A stretch of DNA of 64,000 nucleotides from Promerops cafer (taxonomy: Eukaryota; Chordata; Aves; Passeriformes; Nectariniidae): the NCBI GenBank assembly GCA_013398275.1, contig VZSE01012476.1, forward strand, positions 372,001 to 436,000. Direction: 5' to 3'. A program made the position numbers and the translations under genes. Positions 38,055 through 49,600 of the stretch are shown here, one piece after another (within the stretch, counting starts at the first letter, position 1; each line of letters begins with the position of its first letter). Under the pieces are notes generated by a model that worked only from the letters and a program-made list of their open reading frames with translations, did not search any database and had not been told where the DNA came from.

Positions 38055-38630
38055 TGTGGTTGAACCCCAGCTGGCAGCCCAGCCCCAGGCAGCCACTCAC
38101 TCATTCTCCCTCTCTGGGATTGGGAAGAGAATCAGAGGGGTAAAAGTGAGAAAACTCATGGGCTGAGATAGAGACAGTGTAATAGGTAAAGCAAAAGCCA
38201 CACACAGCAGCAAAGCAGAACAAGGAATTCATCCACCACTCCCTGTGAGCAGGCAGGTGTTCAGACATCTCCAGGAAAGCTGGGCAACCATCAGTGAAAC
38301 AGTGACTTGGGAAGACAAAGACCATCACTCTGAGTGTCCCTCCCCTTCCCCTTTTGTCCCCCAGCTTTTTGTGCTGATCATGAGGCCATATGGTGTGGGA
38401 TATCCCTCTGGTCACTTGGGGTCAGCTGTTTTTTCTGTGTCCTCTCCCAGCTCCTTGTGCACCCCCCAGCCCCCTCACTGGTGGGTGGGGTGAGAAACAG
38501 AAAAGGTCTTGACACAGTGCAAGCCCTTCTCAGCAATGGCTAAAACATCCCAGAGTTATCAACACTGTTTCCAGCACAGACCCAAACTACAGCCCCATAC
38601 TGACTACTTGAAGAATGTTAACAAAAACAA
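38055..38630 (-). mobile_element. ERVL-type LTR fragment, antisense, solo
   Basis: Begins TGTGGTTGAACCCCAGCTGG and continues with CAAGGAATTCATCCACCACT, GGGATATCCCTCTGGTCACT, GTCAGCTG, CTCCTTGTGCACCCC, GAGTTATCAACACTGTTTCC and CAAACTACAGCCCCATACTG. This is the reverse complement of a widespread bird ERVL-family LTR, with TGTGGTTGAACCCC being its 3' end on the - strand. No viral coding sequence accompanies it, so it is a solo LTR remnant. It sits in the gap between TMEM255B and GAS6. Exact edges and subfamily need a library comparison. Confidence 0.8.
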
Positions 38631-40065
38631 GCAGAGAGCTGTATTTCAGTAAAGGATTAAAATAACCATGAAGAACATACAGAAAATGAAACACTGCAGT
38701 GTGGACATTCTATTAAACAGAATGTCTTCAGGATTTCCAGGATTTCTCTTACTGAAGATACTAATCTAATCTTTCTTGGGTAGTCCATCAAATCCCAAAT
38801 TGATCCAGAGTCATCAGCTGTAACATAAAGCACTTTCAGGAACAAGGTGGTTTTCCCTGCTAAACTAAAACAAAGCAAAAACATAGAACTACTCCTGGGT
38901 TTTCCTATCCATGCACAGTCTGCCAGTAAGTTACTACTGTCTAGTGGGAAATTTCCTTTCAAACTTGTGTCTGGTCAGACCTGACAGTAGGTCCTTCTTC
39001 AAGTATAAATCAGTAGGCTGGTTAAAAGTGATAAAGTTCTGTTCTTTTCTGCCCTACTGCATTGATTTGCTCATCATAAGAAGCTATGATGCCATGTCTA
39101 ATGGCTAATAGAGTACCTTCCTCTTCTCTGCTAAATAAAGCAGAGATCCTTGCCAGAAAATATGCTTGGAATAGTTTTCCCCTTCTTTCCTCTTTTCCTC
39201 TGGGACAGTTGTATCTTCACAGTTTGGTCACACATGTTGCCAGACATGAGGATTATTAGACTAATGTGTCATCTCCTTAGCTGCTTGGGGAAAACATAAC
39301 ATGACTGGCCAAGAATGTAAGACCTTGTAGAATTAGACCTTTTTCATGCTCTTCCTCTGAAGGATGGCGTAACCTTAGCCACCCAGTACTTGGATTTTGC
39401 ACCACAGCATATACCAGTACTACTCAGTTTATTAATTTGATGCAAGGCAAGGACCAAATAAAACAAGACTTAACAAGATTTAAGTGACTCAAGACAGGCT
39501 AGGCAAAGCCCATCCCAACTTCAGAAGGGTAGCTGAAAAGTTTAACACACTTTATGGCTCTAAAACCTTTCCTGCGTAAACCCCACGGATATTCTCACCT
39601 CATGCAGTTCAGCCTGGCTAACTCTCACAGCTCAAGCCTCTCTGCTCCCACTGGGCTCACAGTGAATGAGCCAACCTAAAAATGCAGCAGCAAAAATATG
39701 TCATCACCAGATAATATTCCCCAATTCTCAACACCTCATCATTTACTCCAGCAGCTACTGACACAAAAGCCGTATGGCTTTCAACTTACTGAGTCCTTTA
39801 GTCTAAATGTTTCCTGCTGACCCAACTTCATTTTCCACTTTCTGTTGACCAAGAGTTTTTCTAAAGGTCACAACTGAGTCTTCTTTCTGTGGTACCAGAA
39901 AGTGAAACTCTAGCAATAGGGATAGAGCCAATAGCTCTGCAGCTGAGAAGATATGAAATACTGATGTAAGCATATAAATCCCCAACACCCAGCCTCAAAA
40001 AAAAACCCAAACCACAAAAANCTCCAAATACCAGAATACAGAATAATCTCAGTACAGGTAAATTA

Positions 40066-40493
40066 AAAACTTGTATGTAAATATTTTATTCTCTCATATT
40101 TTGCAAATCAGAAAGCAGTGTTTGGTAATAAAAAATAATACAGAATTATTATTTTTCTTCCAGTCCACACTTATATATTACCAGGTTTCCCACATTACAG
40201 ATGAAACTGTCTCTTACAGTCTAAAGATAGTATTCACTTTCAGTATACTCTGTACTTTTGACTTATTTAATATTAGCCTTCTGAACTATTTACAAATATA
40301 TTACAACCTTTAAACCTCAAAGCAAAGAGTATTCCAATAATCAATCTGACATAAGGATCAGTAGCTTCTACATAACTTCAGTGTTTAAGAGAAACTATAC
40401 ACGCAGTGCAGTAGATCTGAATAATTTATATCTTTTAAAAAAAGAAAAGCACTGAAAGTTTCTGAGTATAAAACTTTTGCATTGCAGTGGTAC
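40066..40493 (-). other. GAS6: GAS6 3' UTR (estimated end)
   Basis: AT-rich sequence between the stop codon and shortly beyond the first AATAAA on the - strand. The end is an estimate. A further AATAAA at 39433-39428 would allow a longer form. Confidence 0.5.
40085..40090 (-). terminator. GAS6: Poly(A) signal AATAAA for GAS6
   Basis: TTTATT on the + strand, AATAAA on the - strand, about 405 bases after the GAS6 stop. It is the first canonical signal I found downstream of the stop. Confidence 0.5.
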
Positions 40494-40645
40494 CTACTGA
40501 CCCTCCTGGACTGGAGGACAGGAATGTGAGGTGATGTCACTGTGCTTGTAGAGAGCCTCATCTAAGTCCAGCGCCGTGTTGCTCAGCTTGAGGGTCATGC
40601 AGCCGTGGTAGGACGCGGTGACTGGAGTGGAAGTGACAGGAACGT
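40494..40645 (-). CDS. GAS6: GAS6 last coding exon with stop
   Basis: A 152-base exon after TTTCCGACAG. It encodes VPVTSTPVTASYHGCMTLKL, SNTALDLDEALYKHSDITSH and SCPPVQEGQ, then TAG at 40496-40494. The cysteines in HGCMTL and HSCPP form the closing disulfide of LG2 in the family. The C-terminal five residues after CPPV are lineage-specific. Confidence 0.95.
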
Positions 40646-43600
40646 CTGTCGGAAAGGGGAGATAAATATCTCTGACAGCTGCCTTTGAATAAATACCTGC
40701 CCTGCCTAGGCTCAGATGGCTATGGCTTCAGTGAATTCAAGCTCACCTCTTTGCATGCTGGGGTTTCTACCTCTCCCTGCCCTCTGGCCAGAAGGCAAGA
40801 GCACAATCCCAGATATGAGGAAAACACCATCTGTTCTGGTGCACAAAAGCCCTTCTCCCAGGCTGAACCCTTCCTCAGCTGCTCTGTGTGTCTGCAAGGC
40901 CTCCAGACCTGATGAAACCATGGAACCTTGTGCTGCACAGCAGCAAGGCTTCACTGCAGTGGCACAATGTGTTCACACAGCCCTGTGTTTTCCCCTCTCC
41001 ACCTCCGAACCCTCTGCTTTGTTATTGGTGGAGATGTTAGACCTTCCTCTAATGCTCTTTCTCTTCAAAACAGCTTCCAAAAGGGTTGGAAGTTCTTCCA
41101 TTATAGGAAGAACTTTATGACAGGAAAGCACTTCCCATATGCTGCCTCTACCACTTACTAGACTCATCTTTACCACGATTTTGCTGTGTATGAGCACAGG
41201 AAGGTTGCTGACCTTCATCAGCATCAGTTGAATTGATCAGACTAATGAGACTGGAATGCATCAATTGAATTGATCAGACTAATGAGACTAATTTTTACTG
41301 TGGAGATCCACTGGTGATGTTCTTTTAATCAGTTTACCAGAGGCAGGAAACAGATGGCAAGGAAGAATCCAACAGATTAGATCCAAGTACAATCCAACAG
41401 ACTAGAGGAAATTAGTCAGTCTTACTACTAACTTCTGTAATATCATATACACACTGATCGTAAGCAAACAAAAACCCAACACAGTCACATAACAACAAGA
41501 AAATCTACATGAGCTCTGTCCTTTACCTTTCCCCAAAGGTCTTTAGTTTATTTACAACCCAAAGCTGACCCAATCAAAGTGGTTGTGCAATGGAAAATAA
41601 TGAATGTCTCAAAGAATATTTAACTTCACAGTAATTCAGGTAGCTAAATAAATTACTTATCTTTACATCGAAGCAAGGACAACTTGAACAATAGGTTGTC
41701 CTGTTGACCCAAGATTATATGAAATTTAAAGTGTTCTGCCTGGAGATATGCAGGGCTGATGTGATCAGACACAGCTCAGACAGAATCTACGACTGAGTGG
41801 GAGAAAGAACTTTTGCGGGAGATCTGTAAGTCACAAAGAAATACTATAAATCTCTTCAGCTTCCTGGGGGAGAGGTACCATTGCTTGGTAGTTGTTTTAA
41901 TTAATGATGTTATCTATTTCCCATTCCTCCCCACTTACCAAAGTTTATCTGCAAAGTCTGCTTAAAGGAATGCAGCATCTCTGTTTTAATACCTCACATG
42001 AAAGTAAACTAAATTTAGAGTCAGAAGGAGTTGGAGTTTTGATTTAACAGCTTGAAGACTCACTTAAGGAGCCAAGCAGATTGCTGTTACATGTGCCACA
42101 GGGCTGACTGAAAGACAGTGTGGGCTTTCAGATGTCTTTGTAAGAGATTAAAAAAAATTTTTTTTTTTTTTTGTGTTGTAGTTGTAAATTATGTGACATA
42201 TATAATTTTCTGTTATGACTAGAAATGGATCTGTCCGAAATGTGGTCATGTAAAGATTTGAAAGCCTAGTTTAAAGGTTCCTTCACCTGGTGGAATGCAT
42301 ACTTTCTGAAAAATCACCTATGCATCAAGTAAATTACATAATTTAGGATTTACCAGAACTGGAGAGCCTATAGAAAATGTAATGAATATCTACATGTTCC
42401 CTCCTATCTGTTGAAACTCTAAGTAGTATTTCTTCCACATCTGCATCATTACCTGTGCTTAGGATCAGACTTATTACACATTTGGATCTAGAATTCTTTC
42501 TTTATTTGTGGCAAATGGAATCAAAGACGTGAAGTTTGACCACTACACTGTTTTTTCCACCGGGTATGGAAGCATGGAAAAACCAAAAACTACGTAATGT
42601 TTTCAGAACCTGAACGAGCCAAACTCACTTAGATCTGACCATTTGATATTGTTACTTAACCCAGAGTGATTAATCCAACTGAAGTGCTGAAATGTTTATT
42701 TATTTGGCGAATGACAGGGTTTCTCATGCAAGCGCTGGGTTCCTCTCAATGGCAAAAGCAGAGTGCTGGCAGAAATTCCTAAGCACAACAGATCAAAGGG
42801 GGGATAGTAGCTAAACCTACAGCAGCCAGCTGAGTCTGAGCTGCCACAGCCATGGTGTCTCACCCTTGGTTCTGGCAAATTAAAACCAGTGCTGCACCCA
42901 GCACAGGTAGTCTAAGCAAACCACAGAGAACTTGGGACAGTGACAGAATGGGATGATTTTCTGAGCTGTGGAAGTCTCAGCTGTGCATCTGAGAGCAACA
43001 TAAAGCAGGCAACCTCTCTTGCCTGTGCAATGGCCAGCTTAGATAATTCAATCTGAGAGTAGAAAATGCCACATTTGGGATTTCAGCCTTGTTCCTGCCA
43101 CTGTGTGAATGTCCCAGAGTATGTAGCCTCCCCCTTTCAGGTGTGACTGGGAGCCACTTGCATCATCAGTATAAATCCTCTGTAAACTCTTGCTCATGGT
43201 GGGGACAGCTGCACCATGTGTCCAAGTACAGGTGGCACCTCAGCCACCCTGTTCCAGCCTGACTGCTTCAGCACCTAGCAAGAGGCCAACATTTGTACCT
43301 CTCCCTTGCTTGGGCAAGTAAGGGCAAGATTTTGCTTAGCTGCTGGCATCATGTGCATCAGAGACATGTGTTCCTTTAATAGCATTCCTCAGCAGAAGGG
43401 ACTGATAAACCTGTTCAGGCAGAACAAGAAACAAACTCCCAAACTTGGCCAAAATTCATGACTCAGATGAAAGTTTGATCTTACAGGTTCAGAAGAGAGG
43501 AGCAAACTGACCTCCCAGAAGAAGCCCTGTTGTTGCTGAAAAACCAGAGAAACTATAAATGGTGTTAACCCCTTGGTTGTGCCCTACATGCCTTCTGCTG

Positions 43601-46600
43601 GGAGGCAGTCAGTTAACTGTGTCATGCTGTGATCAGTTCAAAGAGAGCATCAGCCAGGGAGGATCACCACACTGGGCTTCCCAAGTTTCAGGCAAAACAA
43701 CTTGAGGCCCTAGGACACCCCTCAAGGAGTGCTCCCATGGGTTCATTACATTAATGAAGCACTGCAGGAACCTGCAGTCCAACTCCTATGGATTTTACCA
43801 GGTTTAAGATAATAACCCAGCTTACAGCAATCCTTCAGATTAAATCATTCCTATTGTTGAACAAGCAAAACCTCCTTTTTCTATTTTTGCCTCCAGCTGC
43901 CCTCAGAAGGACACAATCATTCAAGGAAAGTGCAACCCCAGACCCATTATGTTCCTGCACTGCAGACAAAGCCTCTCAAGCAAAAACAGAGAAGGACTCT
44001 CACAGCTTGAACAGAAAGAGTTTTCCTGACTCCCAGCTCAGCAAAGCGAGTTGGAAGTCTGTGGTCTGTGGTACAAAACTGGAGGCTCACCTGGCAATCC
44101 TCCCACGTATGTCTTCGTTGACTGCAAAGAGCTCTCCAAGACGGACAGACTGTCCTCCAACTCAGAGATGCTTAGTTCATTCTCTCCTGCTACCCCATCT
44201 ACCCTCAGGGATAAGTGATCTTTCTTGAGGAGGACGTCTACAGAGTGCTCCTTTTTATCACAGAGATTTATTGCCAGTCTGGACACAACTGTGTTCTCCA
44301 AGGCCATAATGATAAACTGAACAGCAGGGGAAAGAAAGAAAAACAGACAATGAGCAGAAAAATACCTAGCTACACTTACCCAGTACCAGGATGAGCCCAA
44401 AGTGCCCTTTATTACAAATATTTTGCAGAGCCTCCAGAGAATTAGGGTTATTACTATTGCTGATTGTGTTCTGAGCTCATTTGCATAGTTGAAAAACCAA
44501 TGGACCAGCGGGACTAGCTCTTGAAACCATGTTTTCTCAGAGAGAGTTCTTAGTGTGTCTTGCAGAAGTCCTTATATTGCACTGGAACCAAACTGACTGG
44601 AGCTGCTGTACTATAAATGAATACCAAACTGACTGGAGCTGCTGTACTATAAATGAAAATTGGCTCATGGGATTTAGTGAAATCCTTCCTGGTTTACCCT
44701 TGTGGAATGCCAGAATTTAGCCCTTTGTTATGAATGCCATTAAACAATAGCTTCAACACCCCACCATAACTGGCTTTTCCCAGAATCTTTCCCACACCTA
44801 AAGCCTGTCTCTTGGCTACTTTGGGACAGTTACTGATAAGTGAAAACGGAAATCCCTGGTTTATGGCACTAAACAATTTCTGTGCCAGAAAAAAAATATG
44901 CCTGCATTCAAGAGAGCAGTTCTTTTACCTAGGCCACATTTGCAAAGAGCTCCCTATTAGCATCTGACACACACCTGTAAGAGGCAGAACTTCAGGCAAG
45001 CACTGTTGCTTCAGACTATGCTCTGAACAGGTGGGACAAAAAATGAGGCAGGCAGCAAACCTGACAACTGTTTCTGAAATTGACTTCCAGTTACCAGGAA
45101 ACAGCAAGGAAATTTCTCTGCAAAAATACTCGCTTGTACCTGTTGCTTCAGTTTCTTTGTGGAGTGATAGTCAATCAGAGATAGTGATAAAGGGACAGAG
45201 GCTTCTTCTGTAACTAGGGCAAACAGCACACCAGTATCTGTTGCTGGTTGAATGACAGCATTTACTTCAATTTCCCAATTTGTCTTGGTTTCGTTTCCAG
45301 AAGAAGGTTGCACTGCAGAAAAAGAAATTCATAGGACAATGTGTCAAATGGGTAAGCTGTTCAATTTATCCCTGGAGAAGAGCATAAGCAAATGAGCATC
45401 TGGAGGGACTGCCACCTTTTTTAATTAAAAAAAAAATCACTCCAAAGCATCTGAACATAAAATTGGACAAGAAAATGGCATCAGTTTCCTCTTGTTACCT
45501 TATGCATTCTGCTGCTTTTCAGAATGTCAAAGGATAACATTAAGTTTTCTTTTTTATCACAAAGAGTCAAATTCCCATGGCTGCCAATTTGACACAAAGA
45601 ACTGCTGCAAGATAGGTCAATTGAAAACCAATTTTTGAACCTGTCTGCCCAAAGATCATTGAAGAATCTGAGTTGGAATTTGACATGCAGGAAACATTTC
45701 TATGAAAGCCTGTATTAAACTCAAAAATTGTATAAGCATACTACACTCATCACCTGCTTAAACTCTTCCTGATCACCAGTCTCTCAGAACCTGTTGAACC
45801 CTGAATTAAACTTTCTGGTATCTTCTTACTGCCTCAGTGCCCTAATAATTTAAAAGGTAATGCAGGCTGCAAAGAAAGATCTCAATCCTGCTCCTGCAGC
45901 CTCCCTTCACAGGCGTATTAGCTTTGCTAGTTCACCACATCTTGAAATACAATAATCCATTTTTATAAAGCTTACCACTGCAAAGGAGAAAAAAAAAGAG
46001 AGAAAAAATGTAAGTGCTGAGGCCTTATCTTGGCTGAGTCCTGTCATCTGCACTTCACCTGTGCTGTAGATGCTGCCTTGTCTTTACTTTGCAACTTTTG
46101 AATCCATGTGCTAGGTAATACGACAGACACCTGGTACTCCCTAATTTACCATGGCACAACAGCAAAATCCACATAACTCTGAACAGATGGCTCCTGCACA
46201 GCAGAACTTACACACCACACTGAAATAGATGGTCAGCATTTTTGTGGGTTCAGAAATACTGACAGCTGATTACACAGATAGGCAAACACAATAATCTAGA
46301 ACAATGAAAGGTGCCTTTCTGAGTGCTACATTAGTATGGACAAGTTTGATTTGAAACCTGTTATTACTGTATGTCAGTTTCATTGGCTTCTATCAGAATA
46401 CACTTAGTGCATTTGTCCCAAGTGTAAGTAATGACACCCCATGATTAAAAGTGAATCCAAGACAATAGACAATATTAATTTTTCTGTATATCATAACCTT
46501 AAGATACAGCAGTATGGCTTGCAGGTCTCCCTATTGAGCAGAAAACAATGGTAAGGACTGGAAGCACCTAAGCTGCTGACAGACAGATGTAAAGCCTCTC

Positions 46601-49600
46601 AGGCTGAGGATGAGCTGGAGCCAGTCTGGGTGGGAAATGTATTACTGGAGCTACACAGAAAGAACCTAATCCATGCTGGGCATATTTGCACTGGCTCAAA
46701 CTATCACATATAGGCCTTCCTTCACTAAGAACCACAAGTTTAGTCTTTTCTGCATCAATCAACAGTGAGTCTGGCAGACATCTCAGTTTTACACTGTTTG
46801 TTAACCAGGTATGGTTAATGACAACTGGTCAGAAATAAAAAATCCCAGCCTACTTACTGTAAGTAAGATTAAACACAGCAAAACCTCGGCCAGGATAGAA
46901 AGACCCTCGTCCTGCTACAGCAAAGCACTGCATCTTTTCATTCATCTTTATGGTCTCTTGGATAGAGGTGTCCTCCCCATTCAGCCAGTTCCACGCCCGC
47001 ATGCAACCATCCAGCCGAGGGTTTATCTAGGAAGACAAAGCAGTATCTTATGCCTCAAATGATTGTTCACTGAAGAGGAATTGTGTGCAAAGGAATACTG
47101 AGTTATGTTATGATACTAAACAGAAGAAATAATTTTGACGTGTTATGCACATGCAAACCAATAGGCAGCAACCCCAATCCTGCAACCCCAAGTGAGTGGT
47201 CAGTATTTCCCCAGGAAACTCCCCTGGGCTCAGCCTGTCTCCACAGGCCAGAAGGGCACTAGCTAGTGCAGGCACTGATTTAGTTGTATTGATTCTATAG
47301 CTCCTCTGTGTGTTGCCCATCATTAATACAACTGACTTCTAAAGCTCTGCAGCCAAAGCTCTGTAATTCAGCATTGCAAATGCTGGAGGCTAACTTAAGG
47401 CCGAAAATCCCAATCCTTTTTGTCATTGCAAACAGCCTGCATGGCACACAAGACAGACATTGGAGCTGATCACAGTATAAGATTTTGGGTTCTGGCTCAA
47501 GGAGGGGTGCCTGCACCCCAAGACCAGCACACCACTCTGTACACACCTTATTCCTTCCAGCTTCTATTTAGGCTATCCTGTACCTAATGTCAGCATTAAA
47601 ATGTGAGTCAGTGTGTAAAGAGAAGGCTCCTTGCAAAGTCTCTAAATCAGCACCACTTACACCCAACTAACTGAAGGAGAGAGAGAATTAAGTGTCTGAG
47701 CCAGGATAAAAACCTGAGGAGTTTCTGGCTCTCAATCCTAGATTCTGACTACACCCTGAGCTTACCGTTTCTGACTTCTTGTGAGGCACAAGAGCTGTGA
47801 GGCTCAGCTGCTGCCAGTCACAGAGCCACAAGCTTGTCACCTCATTTAGGAATAAAGAGATGCAAATTTGGGTTTCAAGGTGCCAACTCTGCTTGTGGTG
47901 GACATTCAAACCAGCCTGAGCAGCAGCTATTCCAGAAACATAGAATCATCCAATCTCGCCCAAGGACTGCCTTAACTTTTATTCATATGCTGTATCTTCT
48001 TCAATTAGGAGGAAATAAAGAAAAATAAGCTTTTTTTTTTTCCTTGGGTCTCACTATACTGACAGAGCAAACACATGCAGCAAATTGTGATTTGTTACGC
48101 ATGAAGAACAAATTTTGGCTGCAACACAAAGAGTGCCCCTGACGTTGGTTCCAGACTTAGCAGGCACAGTGACATCCTCACACAGCAGTGTGCCCACCAA
48201 CTCCTCCCCTGGGCCACTCATGCTCTCCAAGCCAGCGTGACCACTGTGAATTTTGTCATGCGCTCCAGCTTTGCTGTGCCCTAACTCTGCAGGTGGGATA
48301 CATCTCACCCAAACTTACCAATCAAAAAATCTGAAGACTCAACTTTGCTACTGGCTTAGGCTCCTGCTATAGTCAATGGACAGAAAGCTGCATCCAGAAT
48401 GTGATAATTCCACCTGTTTCAGGGCAGGTTGAACTGTCTCAGGAAGAACTTACATTACCCCAAGAGAAGATGAAATCAAGCCCTTCAGGCATGCAAAGGA
48501 ACACAAGTTATCATGCTATACTTACCGGTAGAATAAGGTCCTTTGTTTTGAAAGGAATGCCTCCTACTGTCAAATTCAGCTGATACACTCCCTTGGCTAG
48601 AGTAAACAGGTCCCCTGAGACAGCTATTTTCATAACTGCATCCCTGTTGACTTTTATAATCAAATTTCTTTCAAGCTCCTCAACAGAGATCTGAAAAAGT
48701 AAAATTCCAAATTGAATAATTCAATATGAAAAGAACTTAGTATCTGCAGTCTCACCTCCAGGACAGACCCCAATGAAATCCCCAAGATAAAGAAATATTT
48801 TCAGTCCCCAAACCTCTTTGTTCACCTTTTAAGTTACATTCCACCTTGATACGTAAATCTACTCTAGAAAGCAGTCTGTGATTAACCTTAATGGTGAAGA
48901 CAATCCATCAACTTCAAAACAGCTACAGAAAAATGCGAGTAGATTAAATACATGACTTTTGTAGGTTGCTTTATGCAAAATGTAAATGCAATAATGAGTT
49001 ATTAATGAGAAACTTCCTATTGCAACTGCATGTGAAAGGAAAAGCTAGAAGGAAAAATAAGATGTCTTTTGCTGGATCAGTGTAAGATAACGCAGAAGCC
49101 TCCCAGAGCCAGTCTTGGAATACCAACCTCTTCAAAAAGCACAACACAGGGTGTAATTTTTCAGAGCGTAATAAAAATGTGTAATAGGCAATAACTTTTC
49201 TCTCAAAAAAGCATCTGCAAGTTTTCCCTCCACGTCTGTGAAAAGCGACTTCTAGGAAGATTCTATTACCACTGAAATTTCAAAAAAAATTATTTTGTTT
49301 ATGACCAGGCTGCACAGAGAAGCACTATAAAGCTTCTGTGGAGGGAGAGAAGGTGAAGCCCAAAGCTGATGCACCAGACTGACCAGCAGCCAAGATTCTG
49401 CTGCCTTGGGACATGGGTCCTGCCACCAGTGGGGTGTTCTGTGGCTGTAGCAGAAGACAATCCAAATCTTCCTGTAGAGAAGAAGAAAGGAACACACCTC
49501 CACTATTTAATAATCTTCCCACTCTATGACAGATACTCCACCTACCCACTCTTCACCTGTACAGCTCTGTTCCCTGGGACACTCAGATGCTGCTTCCATC

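Larger units (their letters stand above)
36136..40065. other. Intergenic gap between the TMEM255B and GAS6 3' ends
   Basis: No gene seen. It contains the TTTA array and the ERVL-like LTR fragment. A stretch at about 39420-39960 with TTTATT and repeat-like sequence may be another LTR. One undetermined base lies at 40021. Confidence 0.65.
40646..44090 (-). other. GAS6: GAS6 last intron (3.4 kb)
   Basis: Holds the 37-base tandem duplication and the A8T15 junction. No other gene or transposon recognised. Confidence 0.75.

Noticed and set aside
43788..44228. A 146-codon open frame on the + strand
   Set aside because: It overlaps a clear GAS6 exon on the other strand and has no recognisable domain.
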